The notes under the pieces are model-generated. The model had not been told where the DNA came from. It made no database searches and saw only the letters and a list, made by a program, of their open reading frames with translations. DNA of 64,000 nucleotides from Nocardioides iriomotensis (GTDB lineage: Bacteria > Actinomycetota > Actinomycetes > Propionibacteriales > Nocardioidaceae). The DNA is taken from contig NZ_SDPU01000020.1 of the NCBI RefSeq assembly GCF_004168035.1, positions 124,001 through 188,000 of the forward strand, in the 5' to 3' direction. Below, piece after piece: positions 43,353 through 51,727 of this stretch. The position numbers and the translations under genes were made by a program. Numbering within the stretch: position 1 is the first letter of the stretch; each line of letters opens with the position of its first letter.

Positions 43353-43970
43353 TCAGCCGCGCAGCGACTGCAGGAACGCCTGGACCTCGTCGTACTGCGG
43401 AAGCAGCCCGTCGGCCTCCGCCTGGGCCAGCGACGGGGCCGCGGTGTCCTTGGCCGACAGCAGCGGCTCGAACGGCGAGCCGTCGCGGCCGACCGTCGGC
43501 CACTCGATCCCGATCGCCGGGTCGAGCGGGTTGATGCCGTGCTCGCGACCCGGGCTGAACGTCGCGGAGCACAGGTAGTTGATCGTCGTGCCCTCCTCGA
43601 GCGCGACGAACGCGTGGCCGAGACCCTCCGTCACGAACACCGCGCGCCGGTCGACGTCGTCGAGCAGCACGGAGTCCCACTGCCCGAAGGTCGGCGAGCC
43701 GACCCGGATGTCGACGACCACGTCGAGCAGGGCACCGCGCGGGCAGAAGACCCACTTGGCCTGGCTCGGCGGGACGTCGGCGAAGTGGATGCCCCGGATC
43801 GACCCCGCGGCCGACACCGAGGCGTTGGCCTGGCGCAGGTCGAGGTGGCGGCCGGTGGCCTCCTCGAGCTTGTCCGCCCGGTACCACTCCAGGAACGCGC
43901 CGCGGCTGTCGCCGTGCACCACGGGGGTGATCTCGTAGGCGTCCGGCACCTTCAGTTCGCGGATCTGCAT
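43353..43970 (-). CDS. rmlC: dTDP-4-dehydrorhamnose 3,5-epimerase
   Basis: 205 aa; ATG 43970 with TACCCT 7 nt upstream. Cupin fold: DSRGAFLEWYRADK, QANASVSAAGSIRGIHFADVPPSQAKWVFCPRGALLDVVVDIR (catalytic His in RGIHF), VFVTEGLGHAFVALEEGTTINYLCS and the NPLDPAIGIEWP tail. It makes dTDP-L-rhamnose precursor and is divergent from rmlD. No rmlA or rmlB is in the window. Confidence 0.93.
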   Translation of the reverse strand: MQIRELKVPDAYEITPVVHGDSRGAFLEWYRADKLEEATGRHLDLRQANASVSAAGSIRGIHFADVPPSQAKWVFCPRGALLDVVVDIRVGSPTFGQWDSVLLDDVDRRAVFVTEGLGHAFVALEEGTTINYLCSATFSPGREHGINPLDPAIGIEWPTVGRDGSPFEPLLSAKDTAAPSLAQAEADGLLPQYDEVQAFLQSLRG

Positions 43971-43977
43971 GGCGGCT

Positions 43978-43983
43978 AGGGTA
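43978..43983 (-). promoter_or_regulatory. -10 hexamer 7 nt before rmlC start
   Basis: TACCCT on the minus strand, 7 nt before ATG 43970; leaderless spacing. On the other strand the same bases read AGGGTA. Confidence 0.4.
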
Positions 43984-44042
43984 CAAATCGGTCCGGCCGG
44001 GTCGCCTCCCGGCCACGTCCTCGACCCTGAAGGGGGAGCCCG

Positions 44043-44894
44043 TTGCGCTGGCTCGTCACCGGATCCGCCGGGATGCTCGGCACCGACCTCGTCGACCTGC
44101 TTCTCCGTCGCGGCGAGCACGTCACGCCGCTGGTCCGGTCCGACGCCGACCTGCACGACCCGGAGGCCGTCGCGCGGGTCGTCGCGGGACACGACGTCGT
44201 CGTCAACTGTGCCGCCTGGACCCGGGTCGACGACGCCGAGGAGCACGAGGCCGAGGCGCTCGAGGCCAACGGCACGATCCCCGACATCCTCGCCCGGGCC
44301 GTCGCCGAGGGCCCGGGGCGGCTGGTGCAGATCAGCACCGACTACGTCTTCGATGGCCTCGCTGCGACGCCGTACGCCGAGGACGCGCCGACCGCGCCGC
44401 GCTCCGCCTACGGCCGCACCAAGGCCGCCGGCGAGGAGGCCGTGCGCACCGCTCTGCCCGACCGGCACCACGTCGTGCGCACCGCCTGGCTGTACGGCGC
44501 GCACGGGCCTTGCTTCCCCAAGACCATGGCGCGGCTGGTGCGCGAGCGGGGCGCCGTCAGCGTCGTCGACGACCAGGTCGGCCAGCCGACGTGGACCGCG
44601 GACGTCGCCGACCTCGTCGTCCGCCTCGTCCTCGCCGACGCCCCGGCCGGTAGCTACCACGCGACCTCGACGGGGCAGTGCTCGTGGTTTGACCTCGCCC
44701 GTGCCGTGGTGGCCTCGGCCGGCCTCGACCCGGAAGCCGTGACGCCGACGACCAGCGACGCCTTCGTGCGGCCCGCCCCGCGTCCGGCCTACAGCGTGCT
44801 CGGGCACGACGCCCTCGTGCGAGCGGGCGTCGAGCCGATCGGCGACTGGCGGGAGCGGTGGGAGACGGCCGCGCCCGCGGTGCTCGCGACCTGA
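44043..44894 (+). CDS. rmlD: dTDP-4-dehydrorhamnose reductase
   Basis: 283 aa from TTG 44043, with AAGGGGGAG upstream. Short-chain reductase: WLVTGSAGMLGTDLVDLL, NCAAWTRVDDAEEHEAEA, ISTDYVFDG, catalytic YGRTKAAGE, TAWLYGAHGPCFPKTM, VVDDQVGQPTWTADVA. Final step of dTDP-L-rhamnose synthesis. Divergent from rmlC with a 72-nt gap. Confidence 0.93.
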   Translation: MRWLVTGSAGMLGTDLVDLLLRRGEHVTPLVRSDADLHDPEAVARVVAGHDVVVNCAAWTRVDDAEEHEAEALEANGTIPDILARAVAEGPGRLVQISTDYVFDGLAATPYAEDAPTAPRSAYGRTKAAGEEAVRTALPDRHHVVRTAWLYGAHGPCFPKTMARLVRERGAVSVVDDQVGQPTWTADVADLVVRLVLADAPAGSYHATSTGQCSWFDLARAVVASAGLDPEAVTPTTSDAFVRPAPRPAYSVLGHDALVRAGVEPIGDWRERWETAAPAVLAT

Positions 44895-44938
44895 CCCGGC
44901 CCCGCATCGAGCCACCGGAAACTGTCGGTGGCCGCCCG

Positions 44939-44944
44939 TAGCGT
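44939..44944 (+). promoter_or_regulatory. -10 hexamer 6 nt before the isochorismatase-like gene
   Basis: TAGCGT, 6 nt, ATG 44951; leaderless spacing. Confidence 0.5.
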
Positions 44945-44950
44945 GCCGTC

Positions 44951-45508
44951 ATGACAACGCTCGAGCAACGCCCGCACAGCGCCCTGCTGGTGATCGACGT
45001 CCAGGTCGGCGTGGTCGAGGGCAACCACGACCGTGACCGGGTCATCGCCAACATCGGCACGCTCGTCGACAAGGCCCGCGACGAGGACGTCCCCGTCGTG
45101 TGGGTCCAGCACTCCGACGACAACCTCGCCCGCGACAGCGATGCCTGGCAGATCGTGCCGGAGCTGCGGCCCGACGACACCGAGCCGGTGGTGCACAAGC
45201 ATTACGGCGACTCGTTCGAGGACACCACCCTCGAGCAGGTGCTGAGCAGCCTCGGCGTGGGTCGGCTCGTCGTCTCGGGGGCACAGACCGACCAGTGCGT
45301 CCGGTCGACGTTGCACGGCGCGATCGCCCGCGGCTACGACGCGCTCCTGGTGAGCGACGCCCACACCACCGAGGACCTCACCGACTACGGCGCCCCGCCG
45401 CCGGCGCAGGTGATCGCCCACACCAACCTCTACTGGGGCTTCCACGAGGCGCCGGGACGGACCGCGGGGACGGCCGCGACGGAGGAGGTGGCGTTCTCGG
45501 CGACCTGA
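44951..45508 (+). CDS. Isochorismatase-like cysteine hydrolase
   Basis: 185 aa. The catalytic triad is visible: Asp16 in LLVIDVQ, Lys83 in VVHKHYGDSF, Cys116 in GAQTDQCVRST. The DQCVRST and LVSDAHTTED segments are typical of the nicotinamidase/isochorismatase-like amidohydrolases. Substrate unknown. No siderophore genes nearby, so a true isochorismatase is unlikely. Confidence 0.9.
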   Translation: MTTLEQRPHSALLVIDVQVGVVEGNHDRDRVIANIGTLVDKARDEDVPVVWVQHSDDNLARDSDAWQIVPELRPDDTEPVVHKHYGDSFEDTTLEQVLSSLGVGRLVVSGAQTDQCVRSTLHGAIARGYDALLVSDAHTTEDLTDYGAPPPAQVIAHTNLYWGFHEAPGRTAGTAATEEVAFSAT

Positions 45509-45517
45509 GACGAGTCA

Positions 45518-45523
45518 TAGGGT
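45518..45523 (+). promoter_or_regulatory. -10 hexamer 6 nt before the GNAT gene
   Basis: TAGGGT, 6 nt, ATG 45530; leaderless spacing. Confidence 0.5.
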
Positions 45524-45529
45524 CCCCGC

Positions 45530-45967
45530 ATGCCGCTCACCATCCGGCCCGGCACGCCGGGCGACGCGGACGCGCTGGTCGAGCTGTGGCACGCGGCAGG
45601 CCTGCGGTTCCGGCCGCACGAGGTCGCCGGGGAGCTGGCGTCGGTCACCTCCCGGGACCCGGAGATCGTGCTGGTCGCCGAGGACGGGTCGGGGCTGGTC
45701 GGGTCGGTGTTCGGCGCGTTCGACGGACGGCGCGGCTGGGTCAACCGGCTGGCGACGCGCCCGGACCGTCGCGGCGAGGGCGTGGCGCGTGCGCTGATGG
45801 ACCGGCTCGAGGACGCGCTGCGGGCCAAGGGCTGCACCAAGGTCAACCTGCTCGTGCAGCGGTCCAACGCCGACGTGCTGGAGTTCTACGCGCGCCGCGG
45901 GTACGTCGCCGACGACGTGGTGTTCATCGGGAAGCGGCTGGTCGAGGAGCCCGACGAGGACGGCTGA
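45530..45967 (+). CDS. GNAT family acetyltransferase
   Basis: 145 aa. RGWVNRLATRPDRRGEGVARALMDRLEDALRAKG is motif A; KVNLLVQRSNADVLEFYARRGYVADDVVFIGKRL is motif B with the conserved Asn and Tyr. It resembles the RimI/YpeA-like group, but no specific substrate can be named. Confidence 0.87.
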   Translation: MPLTIRPGTPGDADALVELWHAAGLRFRPHEVAGELASVTSRDPEIVLVAEDGSGLVGSVFGAFDGRRGWVNRLATRPDRRGEGVARALMDRLEDALRAKGCTKVNLLVQRSNADVLEFYARRGYVADDVVFIGKRLVEEPDEDG

Positions 45968-45980
45968 GCAGCCGGAGCGG

Positions 45981-46051
45981 CCGGGCGGCGGCCCGGGTGC
46001 GTCGGGGTGCGGCACCCCTGGCTCCTGGGATTGACTCGCCAGGGGCACCGC
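45981..46051. terminator. Cluster of hairpins in the convergent gap 45968-46205
   Basis: CCGGGC-GGCG-GCCCGG (45981-45996), GGGGTGC-G-GCACCCC (46004-46018) and an 8-bp CCCCTGGC/GCCAGGGG stem (about 46015-46044). They follow the acetyltransferase stop and face the maf stop, so they are probable bidirectional terminators. The rest of this 238-nt gap holds no gene that I can support. Confidence 0.6.
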
Positions 46052-46205
46052 TGCGTCCTCGGGCCGGATGTGGGAGCCGGTCATCCCCAGGGACGCTCCT
46101 CGACGGTAGTGGCGGGGGTGCCTCCGCGTCCGGCAAACGCCGTACCTTCACCTGACCTTCACCCTCCCGGGCCCGACCCACGGGCCAGGGCCGGACGGGA
46201 GCGGG

Positions 46206-46835
46206 TCAGGAGCCGTCGCCGGTGCCGTTCCAGAGGTCGGTCCAGCGGACGCCGAGCTCGGCGAACATCTCCCGCACGACGGGCAGGCTGATCCCCACCA
46301 CGTTGTGCGGGTCGCCCTCCATCCCGCGCACGAAGGCGCCGCCGAGACCGTCGACGGTGAAGGCGCCGGCGACGTTCAGGGGCTCGCCGCTGGCCACGTA
46401 CGCCGCGATCTCGGCGTCGGTCACGTCGGCGAAGTACACCCTGGTCGCGGCGGCCCGCAGCACCTCGCGCCCGGAGTCGACGTCGACGAGGCAGTGGCCG
46501 GTGTGCAAGACGCCGGACCCACCCCGCATCAGACGCCACCGGGCGACGGCGTCGGCCGCGTCGTCGGGCTTGCCGAGGACGGCGCCGTCGAAGGCGAGCA
46601 CGGAGTCGCAGCCGAGCACCCAGGAGGTGTCGCCCGCGTCGACAGCGGCGGCGACGGCCCGGGCCTTGAGCTCGGCCAGACGGACGGCGACCACGGCGGC
46701 GTCGGGGTCGTCGACCTGCGACTCGTCGACCCCGGACACGACCACGCGCGGGTGCACCCCCGCGCTGCGCAGGGTGGCCAGGCGGGCGGGCGAGGCCGAG
46801 GCCAGGACGAAGCGGCCGGCCAGCGGGGCGGTCAC
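46206..46835 (-). CDS. maf: Maf family nucleotide pyrophosphatase
   Basis: 209 aa from GTG 46835, overlapping the upstream gene's stop (GTGA). Family start RFVLASASPARLATLRSAG, SGVDESQVDDPD, the catalytic segment WVLGCDSVLAFDGAVLGKP and GDPHNVVGISLPVV. Maf proteins hydrolyse non-canonical or modified NTPs. In many actinobacteria maf lies beside accE and accD; here DUF885 and GT87 genes intervene. Confidence 0.92.
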   Translation of the reverse strand: MTAPLAGRFVLASASPARLATLRSAGVHPRVVVSGVDESQVDDPDAAVVAVRLAELKARAVAAAVDAGDTSWVLGCDSVLAFDGAVLGKPDDAADAVARWRLMRGGSGVLHTGHCLVDVDSGREVLRAAATRVYFADVTDAEIAAYVASGEPLNVAGAFTVDGLGGAFVRGMEGDPHNVVGISLPVVREMFAELGVRWTDLWNGTGDGS

Positions 46836-48529
46836 TGGATCCGGGCGAGCGCGGCCTGCAGCGGGTCGAGCCCGATCGAGCCGAGGTCGAGCGCCGCGCG
46901 GTGGAACGCCTTGAGGTCGAACCGGTCGCCGAGTCGCGCCCGGGCGTCGTCGCGAGCCTGCAGCCAGATCCGTTCGCCGACCTTGTACGACGGGGCCTGG
47001 CCGGGCCAGCCGAGGTACCGGTTGATCTCGAACTTGATCAGCTCCTCCTCCATCCGGGTGTGCTCGCGGAGGAACTGGGTGCCGAGCTCGCGGCCCCAGG
47101 TCTCGCCGGGGTGGAAGCCGAACGGGTTGTCGCGCGGGATCTCGAGCTGCAGGTGCATGCCGATGTCGATGACGACGCGCGCGGCGCGGAACCCCTGGGC
47201 GTCGAGCATGCCGAGCTTGTCGCCGGGGTCGGCGAGGTAGCCGAGGTCGTCCATCAGCCGCTCGGCGTACAGCGCCCAGCCCTCGCCGTGGCCGGAGACC
47301 CAGCACATCAGCCGCTGCCAGCGGTTGAGCGTCTCGCGCCGGTAGGCGGTCTGGGCGACCTGCAGGTGGTGGCCCGGGACGCCCTCGTGGAAGACGGTCG
47401 TGACCTCGCGCCAGGTCGAGAACTCCGTCTGCGTGTCCGGCACCGCCCACCACATGCGGCCGGGGCGGCTGAAGTCCTCGGACGGGCCGGTGTAGTAGAT
47501 GCCGCCGTCGGACGTGGGCGCGATGCGGCACTCGATGCGGCGGACCGGTTCGGGGATGTCGAAGTGCACGTCGGCCATCTCGGACACGGTCCGGTCCGCG
47601 AGCTCCTGCATCCAGGCCGCGAAGGCCTCCTTGCCGGTGATCGTCCGCGCCGGGTCGGCGTCGAGCGCCTCGACCGCGTCGTCGACGGAGCCGCCGGGGA
47701 TGATCTTGTCGGCCACGCGGGCCATCTCGTCCTCGATGCGGGCGAGCTCCTGCCACCCCCACGCGTAGGTCTCGTGCAGGTCGACCGTCGTGCCGAGGAA
47801 GTAGCGCGAGCCGAGGGAGTACAGCTCCTCGCCGCACGCCTCGACCTCGCGGCCGCGGGGGCCGAGCTCATCGGTGAGGAACCGGCCGAACGCGGCGACG
47901 GCGTCGCTGGCCTCGCGGGCGTGCTGCTCGAGCTGCCCGCGCAGCGCGCCCTCGCGGCCCGAGCCCTCGACGAAGGAGAGGAAGAAGTTGCCGCTGCTGC
48001 CGACCTGGCCGGTCCACGACTTGATCTGCTCGGCCACCTCCGCGAGCTGCCGCCGAGCGGCGACCTGGCCGGTGTCGGCCGCGTCGAGCAGCGTCGCGCG
48101 GTAGCCGTCGAGGGTGCGGGGGAACGCCGCGAGCCGGGCGTCGACGTTCTCCCAGCCGGGGTCGTCGGAGGTGTCCATCAGGTCGAGCACGGAGCGGATC
48201 TCGTACAGCCCGCTCGACACCACCGACACCTGCGACTGAGGCACCTTCGCGTCGTAGAGCTCGACGTCGAGCGTGAGCCGCTCCAGGAAGGCGTCCTTGG
48301 CGACCTGCTCGGCGTCGTCCGACGGCGTGGCCGCGCGGGCACGGGCGAGGGTGGACCGGGTGAGCTCCTCGCGCGCGGCGAAGCCGTCGGGGGAGTAGTC
48401 GGTGAGACGGTTCTCGTGGCCGGACACCCCGAGGTACGTGGCCGAGACGGGATCGAGCGCGCAGGAGTCCTCGACGTACGCGTCGGCGATCGCGTCCACG
48501 GGACGCACGGTGTTGTGGTCGGGGGTCAC
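46832..48529 (-). CDS. DUF885 family protein (predicted metallopeptidase-like)
   Basis: 565 aa from GTG 48529, with TAGGGT 6 nt upstream. The C-terminal half has TVFHEGVPGHHLQVAQ (an HExxxGHH metal-binding motif) and GEGWALYAERLMDDLGY, both typical of DUF885 proteins with a zincin-like fold. It has no signal peptide, so it is cytoplasmic. Coupled to maf. Confidence 0.9.
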   Translation of the reverse strand: MTPDHNTVRPVDAIADAYVEDSCALDPVSATYLGVSGHENRLTDYSPDGFAAREELTRSTLARARAATPSDDAEQVAKDAFLERLTLDVELYDAKVPQSQVSVVSSGLYEIRSVLDLMDTSDDPGWENVDARLAAFPRTLDGYRATLLDAADTGQVAARRQLAEVAEQIKSWTGQVGSSGNFFLSFVEGSGREGALRGQLEQHAREASDAVAAFGRFLTDELGPRGREVEACGEELYSLGSRYFLGTTVDLHETYAWGWQELARIEDEMARVADKIIPGGSVDDAVEALDADPARTITGKEAFAAWMQELADRTVSEMADVHFDIPEPVRRIECRIAPTSDGGIYYTGPSEDFSRPGRMWWAVPDTQTEFSTWREVTTVFHEGVPGHHLQVAQTAYRRETLNRWQRLMCWVSGHGEGWALYAERLMDDLGYLADPGDKLGMLDAQGFRAARVVIDIGMHLQLEIPRDNPFGFHPGETWGRELGTQFLREHTRMEEELIKFEINRYLGWPGQAPSYKVGERIWLQARDDARARLGDRFDLKAFHRAALDLGSIGLDPLQAALARIQ

Positions 48530-48535
48530 AGGAGC

Positions 48536-48541
48536 ACCCTA
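48536..48541 (-). promoter_or_regulatory. -10 hexamer 6 nt before the DUF885 gene
   Basis: TAGGGT on the minus strand, 6 nt before GTG 48529. It overlaps the outer edge of the inverted repeat at 48540-48603. Confidence 0.5.
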
Positions 48542-48603
48542 GGGCGTGACTCTCAATTCCGGTGGCCTGCTGCGCGCCGCCCAGAATTGAGAGGCACACC
48601 CTA
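48540..48603. repeat. 20-bp imperfect inverted repeat with 24-nt loop
   Basis: TAGGGCGTGACTCTCAATTC (48540-48559) pairs with 48584-48603 at 18 of 20 positions. The inner ten, CTCTCAATTC/GAATTGAGAG, are perfect and AT-rich for this genome. It lies between divergent DUF885 and GT87 genes, so it is not a terminator for either. Possible operator, small dispersed repeat or cruciform. Confidence 0.75.
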
Positions 48604-48632
48604 GATGCGGGCCCGGGACGGAGGGAAAGCGA

Positions 48633-49880
48633 TTGACCGGTCGCGGCGCGGCGGTGTTGGCGGTCGGCTGGCTGGCCAGCCGGGCGATGGTCGTCTGGCT
48701 GCTCGTCGGGCCGCAGGCGTGGGTCGGCGGCGACGTGGGCTACTTCGCCGCGAGCCTCCAGGCCGCGGTCGACGGCGGTGCCGGCTGGGACGCGACGCTG
48801 GTGGAGTACCCGTTCCCGGCCGTGGTCGTCGTGGCCGTCCCGTGGCTCCTGGCCACCGCGACCGGCCTGGGGTACGGCGCGGTGCTGCTGCTCCTCGCTG
48901 CGGCCACCGACCTGGCCTTCACCGTGCTGCTGGCGGTGACCAGCCGCGCGCACGGCACCGGCTGGTGGCCGGCCGTGGCGTGGCTGGTCGCGGTGCCGGC
49001 GATCGGTGCGACGGCGTTCGCGCGGTTCGACCTGCTGCCCGGTGTGCTGGTGGGCAGCGCCGTCCTCGCGGTCGGCTCCCGCCCCCGCCTCGCCGCGGTG
49101 CTGCTGGCGGTCGCGACCTCCGTGAAGCTGTGGCCGGTGGTGCTGGCCCCGCCGCTGCTCGCGGCGACGGCGCGCCGTACCGCGGTGGGGTGGTACGTCG
49201 GCACCGGCCTCGTCCTGGCGGCGGCCACGGCGCTGGTCGCGGGACCGGCCCGTCTGCTCACGCCGCTGACCTACCAGGCCGACCGCGGGCTGCAGATCGA
49301 GTCCGTCGCGGCGACGCCGGTGATGCTGGCGTGGTGGCTGCGGCCGGACGCCTGGACGATCTCCTACGCACCGAGCAAGTCGTTCGAGGTGGTGGGCCCG
49401 GCGGTCGGGGTGGTGCTCTCCGTGACCACGCTCGCGACCGTCCTGTACGCCGTCCTGGTGGTCGCGGGGACCGCGGCGCTGGTGTCGATCTGGCGCCGGC
49501 ACCGGGTGGTCGACGCGCCCACGCTGGTCTGGTCCGGGCTGGTCGGGGTGCTCGGCTTCGTCGTGACCGGCAAGGTGCTGAGCCCGCAGTACCTGCTGTG
49601 GGTGCTGCCGCTCGCCGTCGCCGGCCTGGTCGTCGCGGACAGCCCGCTGCTGCGGCAGTGGGTCGGGTGGCTGCTGGTCGCGGCGGCGCTGACGCAGGTG
49701 GTCTTCCCGTCCGGGTACGGCGCCCTCACGACCGGCTACGGGCCGCCGGTCGCGGTCCCGGTGCTGGCGCTGGCCGCGCGCAACCTGCTGCTGGCCGCGC
49801 TGCTCGTCGTCGCGGTGCGCGAGGCGTGGCGGAGGGTCAGCGCGGCAGGGCGCTCGACCGCCACCCACCGGGCCCGCTGA
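48633..49880 (+). CDS. GT87/DUF2029-type polyprenol-phosphate-mannose transferase-like membrane protein
   Basis: 415 aa from TTG 48633, with GGAGGG 9 nt upstream. About ten membrane helices. The GGDVGYFAASL loop after the first helix carries the Asp expected in GT-C enzymes; YPFPAVVVV, ARFDLLPG, SVKLWPVVLAPPLL and SPQYLLWVLPL are DUF2029 hallmarks. In relatives these add mannose or arabinose from polyprenyl phosphate donors to envelope glycans. The donor and acceptor here are unknown. Confidence 0.85.
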   Translation: MTGRGAAVLAVGWLASRAMVVWLLVGPQAWVGGDVGYFAASLQAAVDGGAGWDATLVEYPFPAVVVVAVPWLLATATGLGYGAVLLLLAAATDLAFTVLLAVTSRAHGTGWWPAVAWLVAVPAIGATAFARFDLLPGVLVGSAVLAVGSRPRLAAVLLAVATSVKLWPVVLAPPLLAATARRTAVGWYVGTGLVLAAATALVAGPARLLTPLTYQADRGLQIESVAATPVMLAWWLRPDAWTISYAPSKSFEVVGPAVGVVLSVTTLATVLYAVLVVAGTAALVSIWRRHRVVDAPTLVWSGLVGVLGFVVTGKVLSPQYLLWVLPLAVAGLVVADSPLLRQWVGWLLVAAALTQVVFPSGYGALTTGYGPPVAVPVLALAARNLLLAALLVVAVREAWRRVSAAGRSTATHRAR

Positions 49881-50061
49881 GCAGCGTCGAACGCACTGCC
49901 CGGGCGGGCGACGCCCACTGCGACCGCCGTCGCGGCGCGGGCGGGGCGGTCGAGGCCGCGATCCCCTGGAGGACCGCGACCAGGGCCGCGATCTCCTCGG
50001 GGCTCGCGTCACCCTTGATCGCGAACAGCGGCGGCCGGGTCTCCTCGTTCTCGCCGGTCAT
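49837..50061 (-). CDS. accE: Acyl-CoA carboxylase epsilon subunit
   Basis: 74 aa from ATG 50061, overlapping the accD stop by one base (TGATG). RPPLFAIKGDASPEEIAALVAVLQGIAA is the family core (xxVxGxxxxEElAALxaVl). In the family the small epsilon subunit stabilises the alpha-beta complex of actinobacterial acyl-CoA carboxylases. The 3' end overlaps the convergent GT87 gene by 44 nt, which is unusual but the frame is intact. Confidence 0.88.
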   Translation of the reverse strand: MTGENEETRPPLFAIKGDASPEEIAALVAVLQGIAASTAPPAPRRRSQWASPARAVRSTLLSGPGGWRSSALPR

Positions 50062-51683
50062 CAGAGCGGGATGTTCCCGTGCTTCTTCGGCGGCAGCGAC
50101 TCGCGCTTGGTGCGCAGCAGCCGCAGCGCCCGGACCACCTCGGACCGGGTCTCGTGCGGGTGGATCACCGCGTCGACGTAGCCGCGCTCGGCGGCGAGGT
50201 ACGGGTTGGCGAGGTGGTCCTCGTACTCGGTGATCAGCTCGGCCCGCTTGGCCTCGGCGTCGTCGCCGGCCTCCTTGAGCTCCGAGCGGTACAGGATGTT
50301 GACCGCGCCCTGCGCGCCCATCACCGCGATCTGCGCGGTCGGCCAGGCGAGGTTGATGTCGGCCCCGAGGTGCTTGGACCCCATCACGTCGTACGCGCCG
50401 CCGTAGGCCTTGCGGGTGATGATCGTGACCAGCGGGACGGTCGCCTCGGCGTAGGCGTAGATCAGCTTGGCTCCGCGGCGGATGATGCCGTTCCACTCCT
50501 GGTCGGTGCCGGGCAGGAAGCCGGGAACGTCGACGAAGGTCAGCACCGGGATGTTGAAGGCGTCGCAGGTGCGGACGAAGCGGGCCGCCTTCTCGGAGGC
50601 GTCGATGTCGAGGGTGCCCGCGAACTGCATCGGCTGGTTGGCGACCACGCCGACCGGGCGGCCCTCGACGCGACCGAAGCCGACGACCATGTTCGGCGCG
50701 AACAGCGCCTGCACCTCGAGGAACTCCTCGTCGTCGAGCACGGACTCGATGACGGTGTGCATGTCGTAGGGCTGGTTCGGCGAGTCCGGGATCAGCGAGT
50801 CGAGCGCCCGGTCGGTCTCGTTGACCTCGAGGTCGACGTCCTCGTCGTAGACGACCGGCTCGTCGAGGTTGTTCTGCGGCAGGTACGACAGCAGCGCCTT
50901 GACGTACTCGATCGCGTCGGACTCGTCGTGGCCCATGTAGTGCGCGTTGCCGGACTTGGAGTTGTGGGCGCGCGCACCGCCGAGGTCCTCCATCGACACG
51001 TCCTCACCGGTGACCGTCTTGATCACGTCGGGGCCGGTGATGAACATGTGCGAGGTCTGGTCGACCATCACGGTGAAGTCGGTGACCGCGGGGGAGTAGA
51101 CCGCGCCGCCCGCGCAGGGGCCCATGATCAGCGAGATCTGCGGGATCACGCCGGACGCGTGCACGTTGCGGCGGAAGATCTCGCCGTACAGGCCGAGCGA
51201 GACCACGCCCTCCTGGATCCGCGCGCCGCCGGAGTCGTTGATGCCGATGACCGGGCAGCCGGTCTTCATGGCGAGGTCCATGACCTTGACGATCTTCTCG
51301 CCGAACACCTGACCGAGGGAGCCGCCGAACACGGTGAAGTCCTGGGCGAACACGCACACCTGGCGGCCGTCGATGGTGCCGTAGCCGGTGACCACGCCGT
51401 CGCCGTACGGGCGGTTGCCCTCCATGCCGAACGCCGTCGACCGGTGCCGCGCCAGCTCGTCGAGCTCGATGAAGGAGCCCTCGTCGAGCAGCTCCTCGAT
51501 CCGCTCGCGGGCGGTCTTCTTGCCCTTGGCGTGCTGCTTCTCGATCGCCCGCGCCGAACCGGCGTGCACCGCCTCGTCGAGGCGCCGGGCGAGGTCCTCG
51601 CCCTTGCCGGACGTGGTGTGGATGTCGATGTCGGCGGGGACTTCGGTGCCCTGGCCGGGCTTGCTCACCGCTGCTTCGCTCAC
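50061..51683 (-). CDS. accD: Acyl-CoA carboxylase beta subunit (propionyl-CoA type)
   Basis: 540 aa from GTG 51683, with AGGAGG upstream. Carboxyltransferase: [89 protein letters not shown] and [19 protein letters not shown]. An Asp (about 432) in GGAYDVM corresponds, as I recall, to the residue that marks propionyl-CoA rather than acetyl-CoA preference in the Streptomyces and Mycobacterium enzymes. Partner alpha subunit at 35.4-37.2 kb. Divergent from birA. Confidence 0.96.
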   Translation of the reverse strand: MSEAAVSKPGQGTEVPADIDIHTTSGKGEDLARRLDEAVHAGSARAIEKQHAKGKKTARERIEELLDEGSFIELDELARHRSTAFGMEGNRPYGDGVVTGYGTIDGRQVCVFAQDFTVFGGSLGQVFGEKIVKVMDLAMKTGCPVIGINDSGGARIQEGVVSLGLYGEIFRRNVHASGVIPQISLIMGPCAGGAVYSPAVTDFTVMVDQTSHMFITGPDVIKTVTGEDVSMEDLGGARAHNSKSGNAHYMGHDESDAIEYVKALLSYLPQNNLDEPVVYDEDVDLEVNETDRALDSLIPDSPNQPYDMHTVIESVLDDEEFLEVQALFAPNMVVGFGRVEGRPVGVVANQPMQFAGTLDIDASEKAARFVRTCDAFNIPVLTFVDVPGFLPGTDQEWNGIIRRGAKLIYAYAEATVPLVTIITRKAYGGAYDVMGSKHLGADINLAWPTAQIAVMGAQGAVNILYRSELKEAGDDAEAKRAELITEYEDHLANPYLAAERGYVDAVIHPHETRSEVVRALRLLRTKRESLPPKKHGNIPL

Positions 51684-51727
51684 GGGGTCGATCGCCTCCT
51701 AGTCGGTCTCACGGGAGACTAGTCGCT

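Noticed and set aside
44951-45508. True isochorismatase of siderophore synthesis
   Set aside because: No other siderophore genes are nearby, and the triad is shared by a large amidase-like family.
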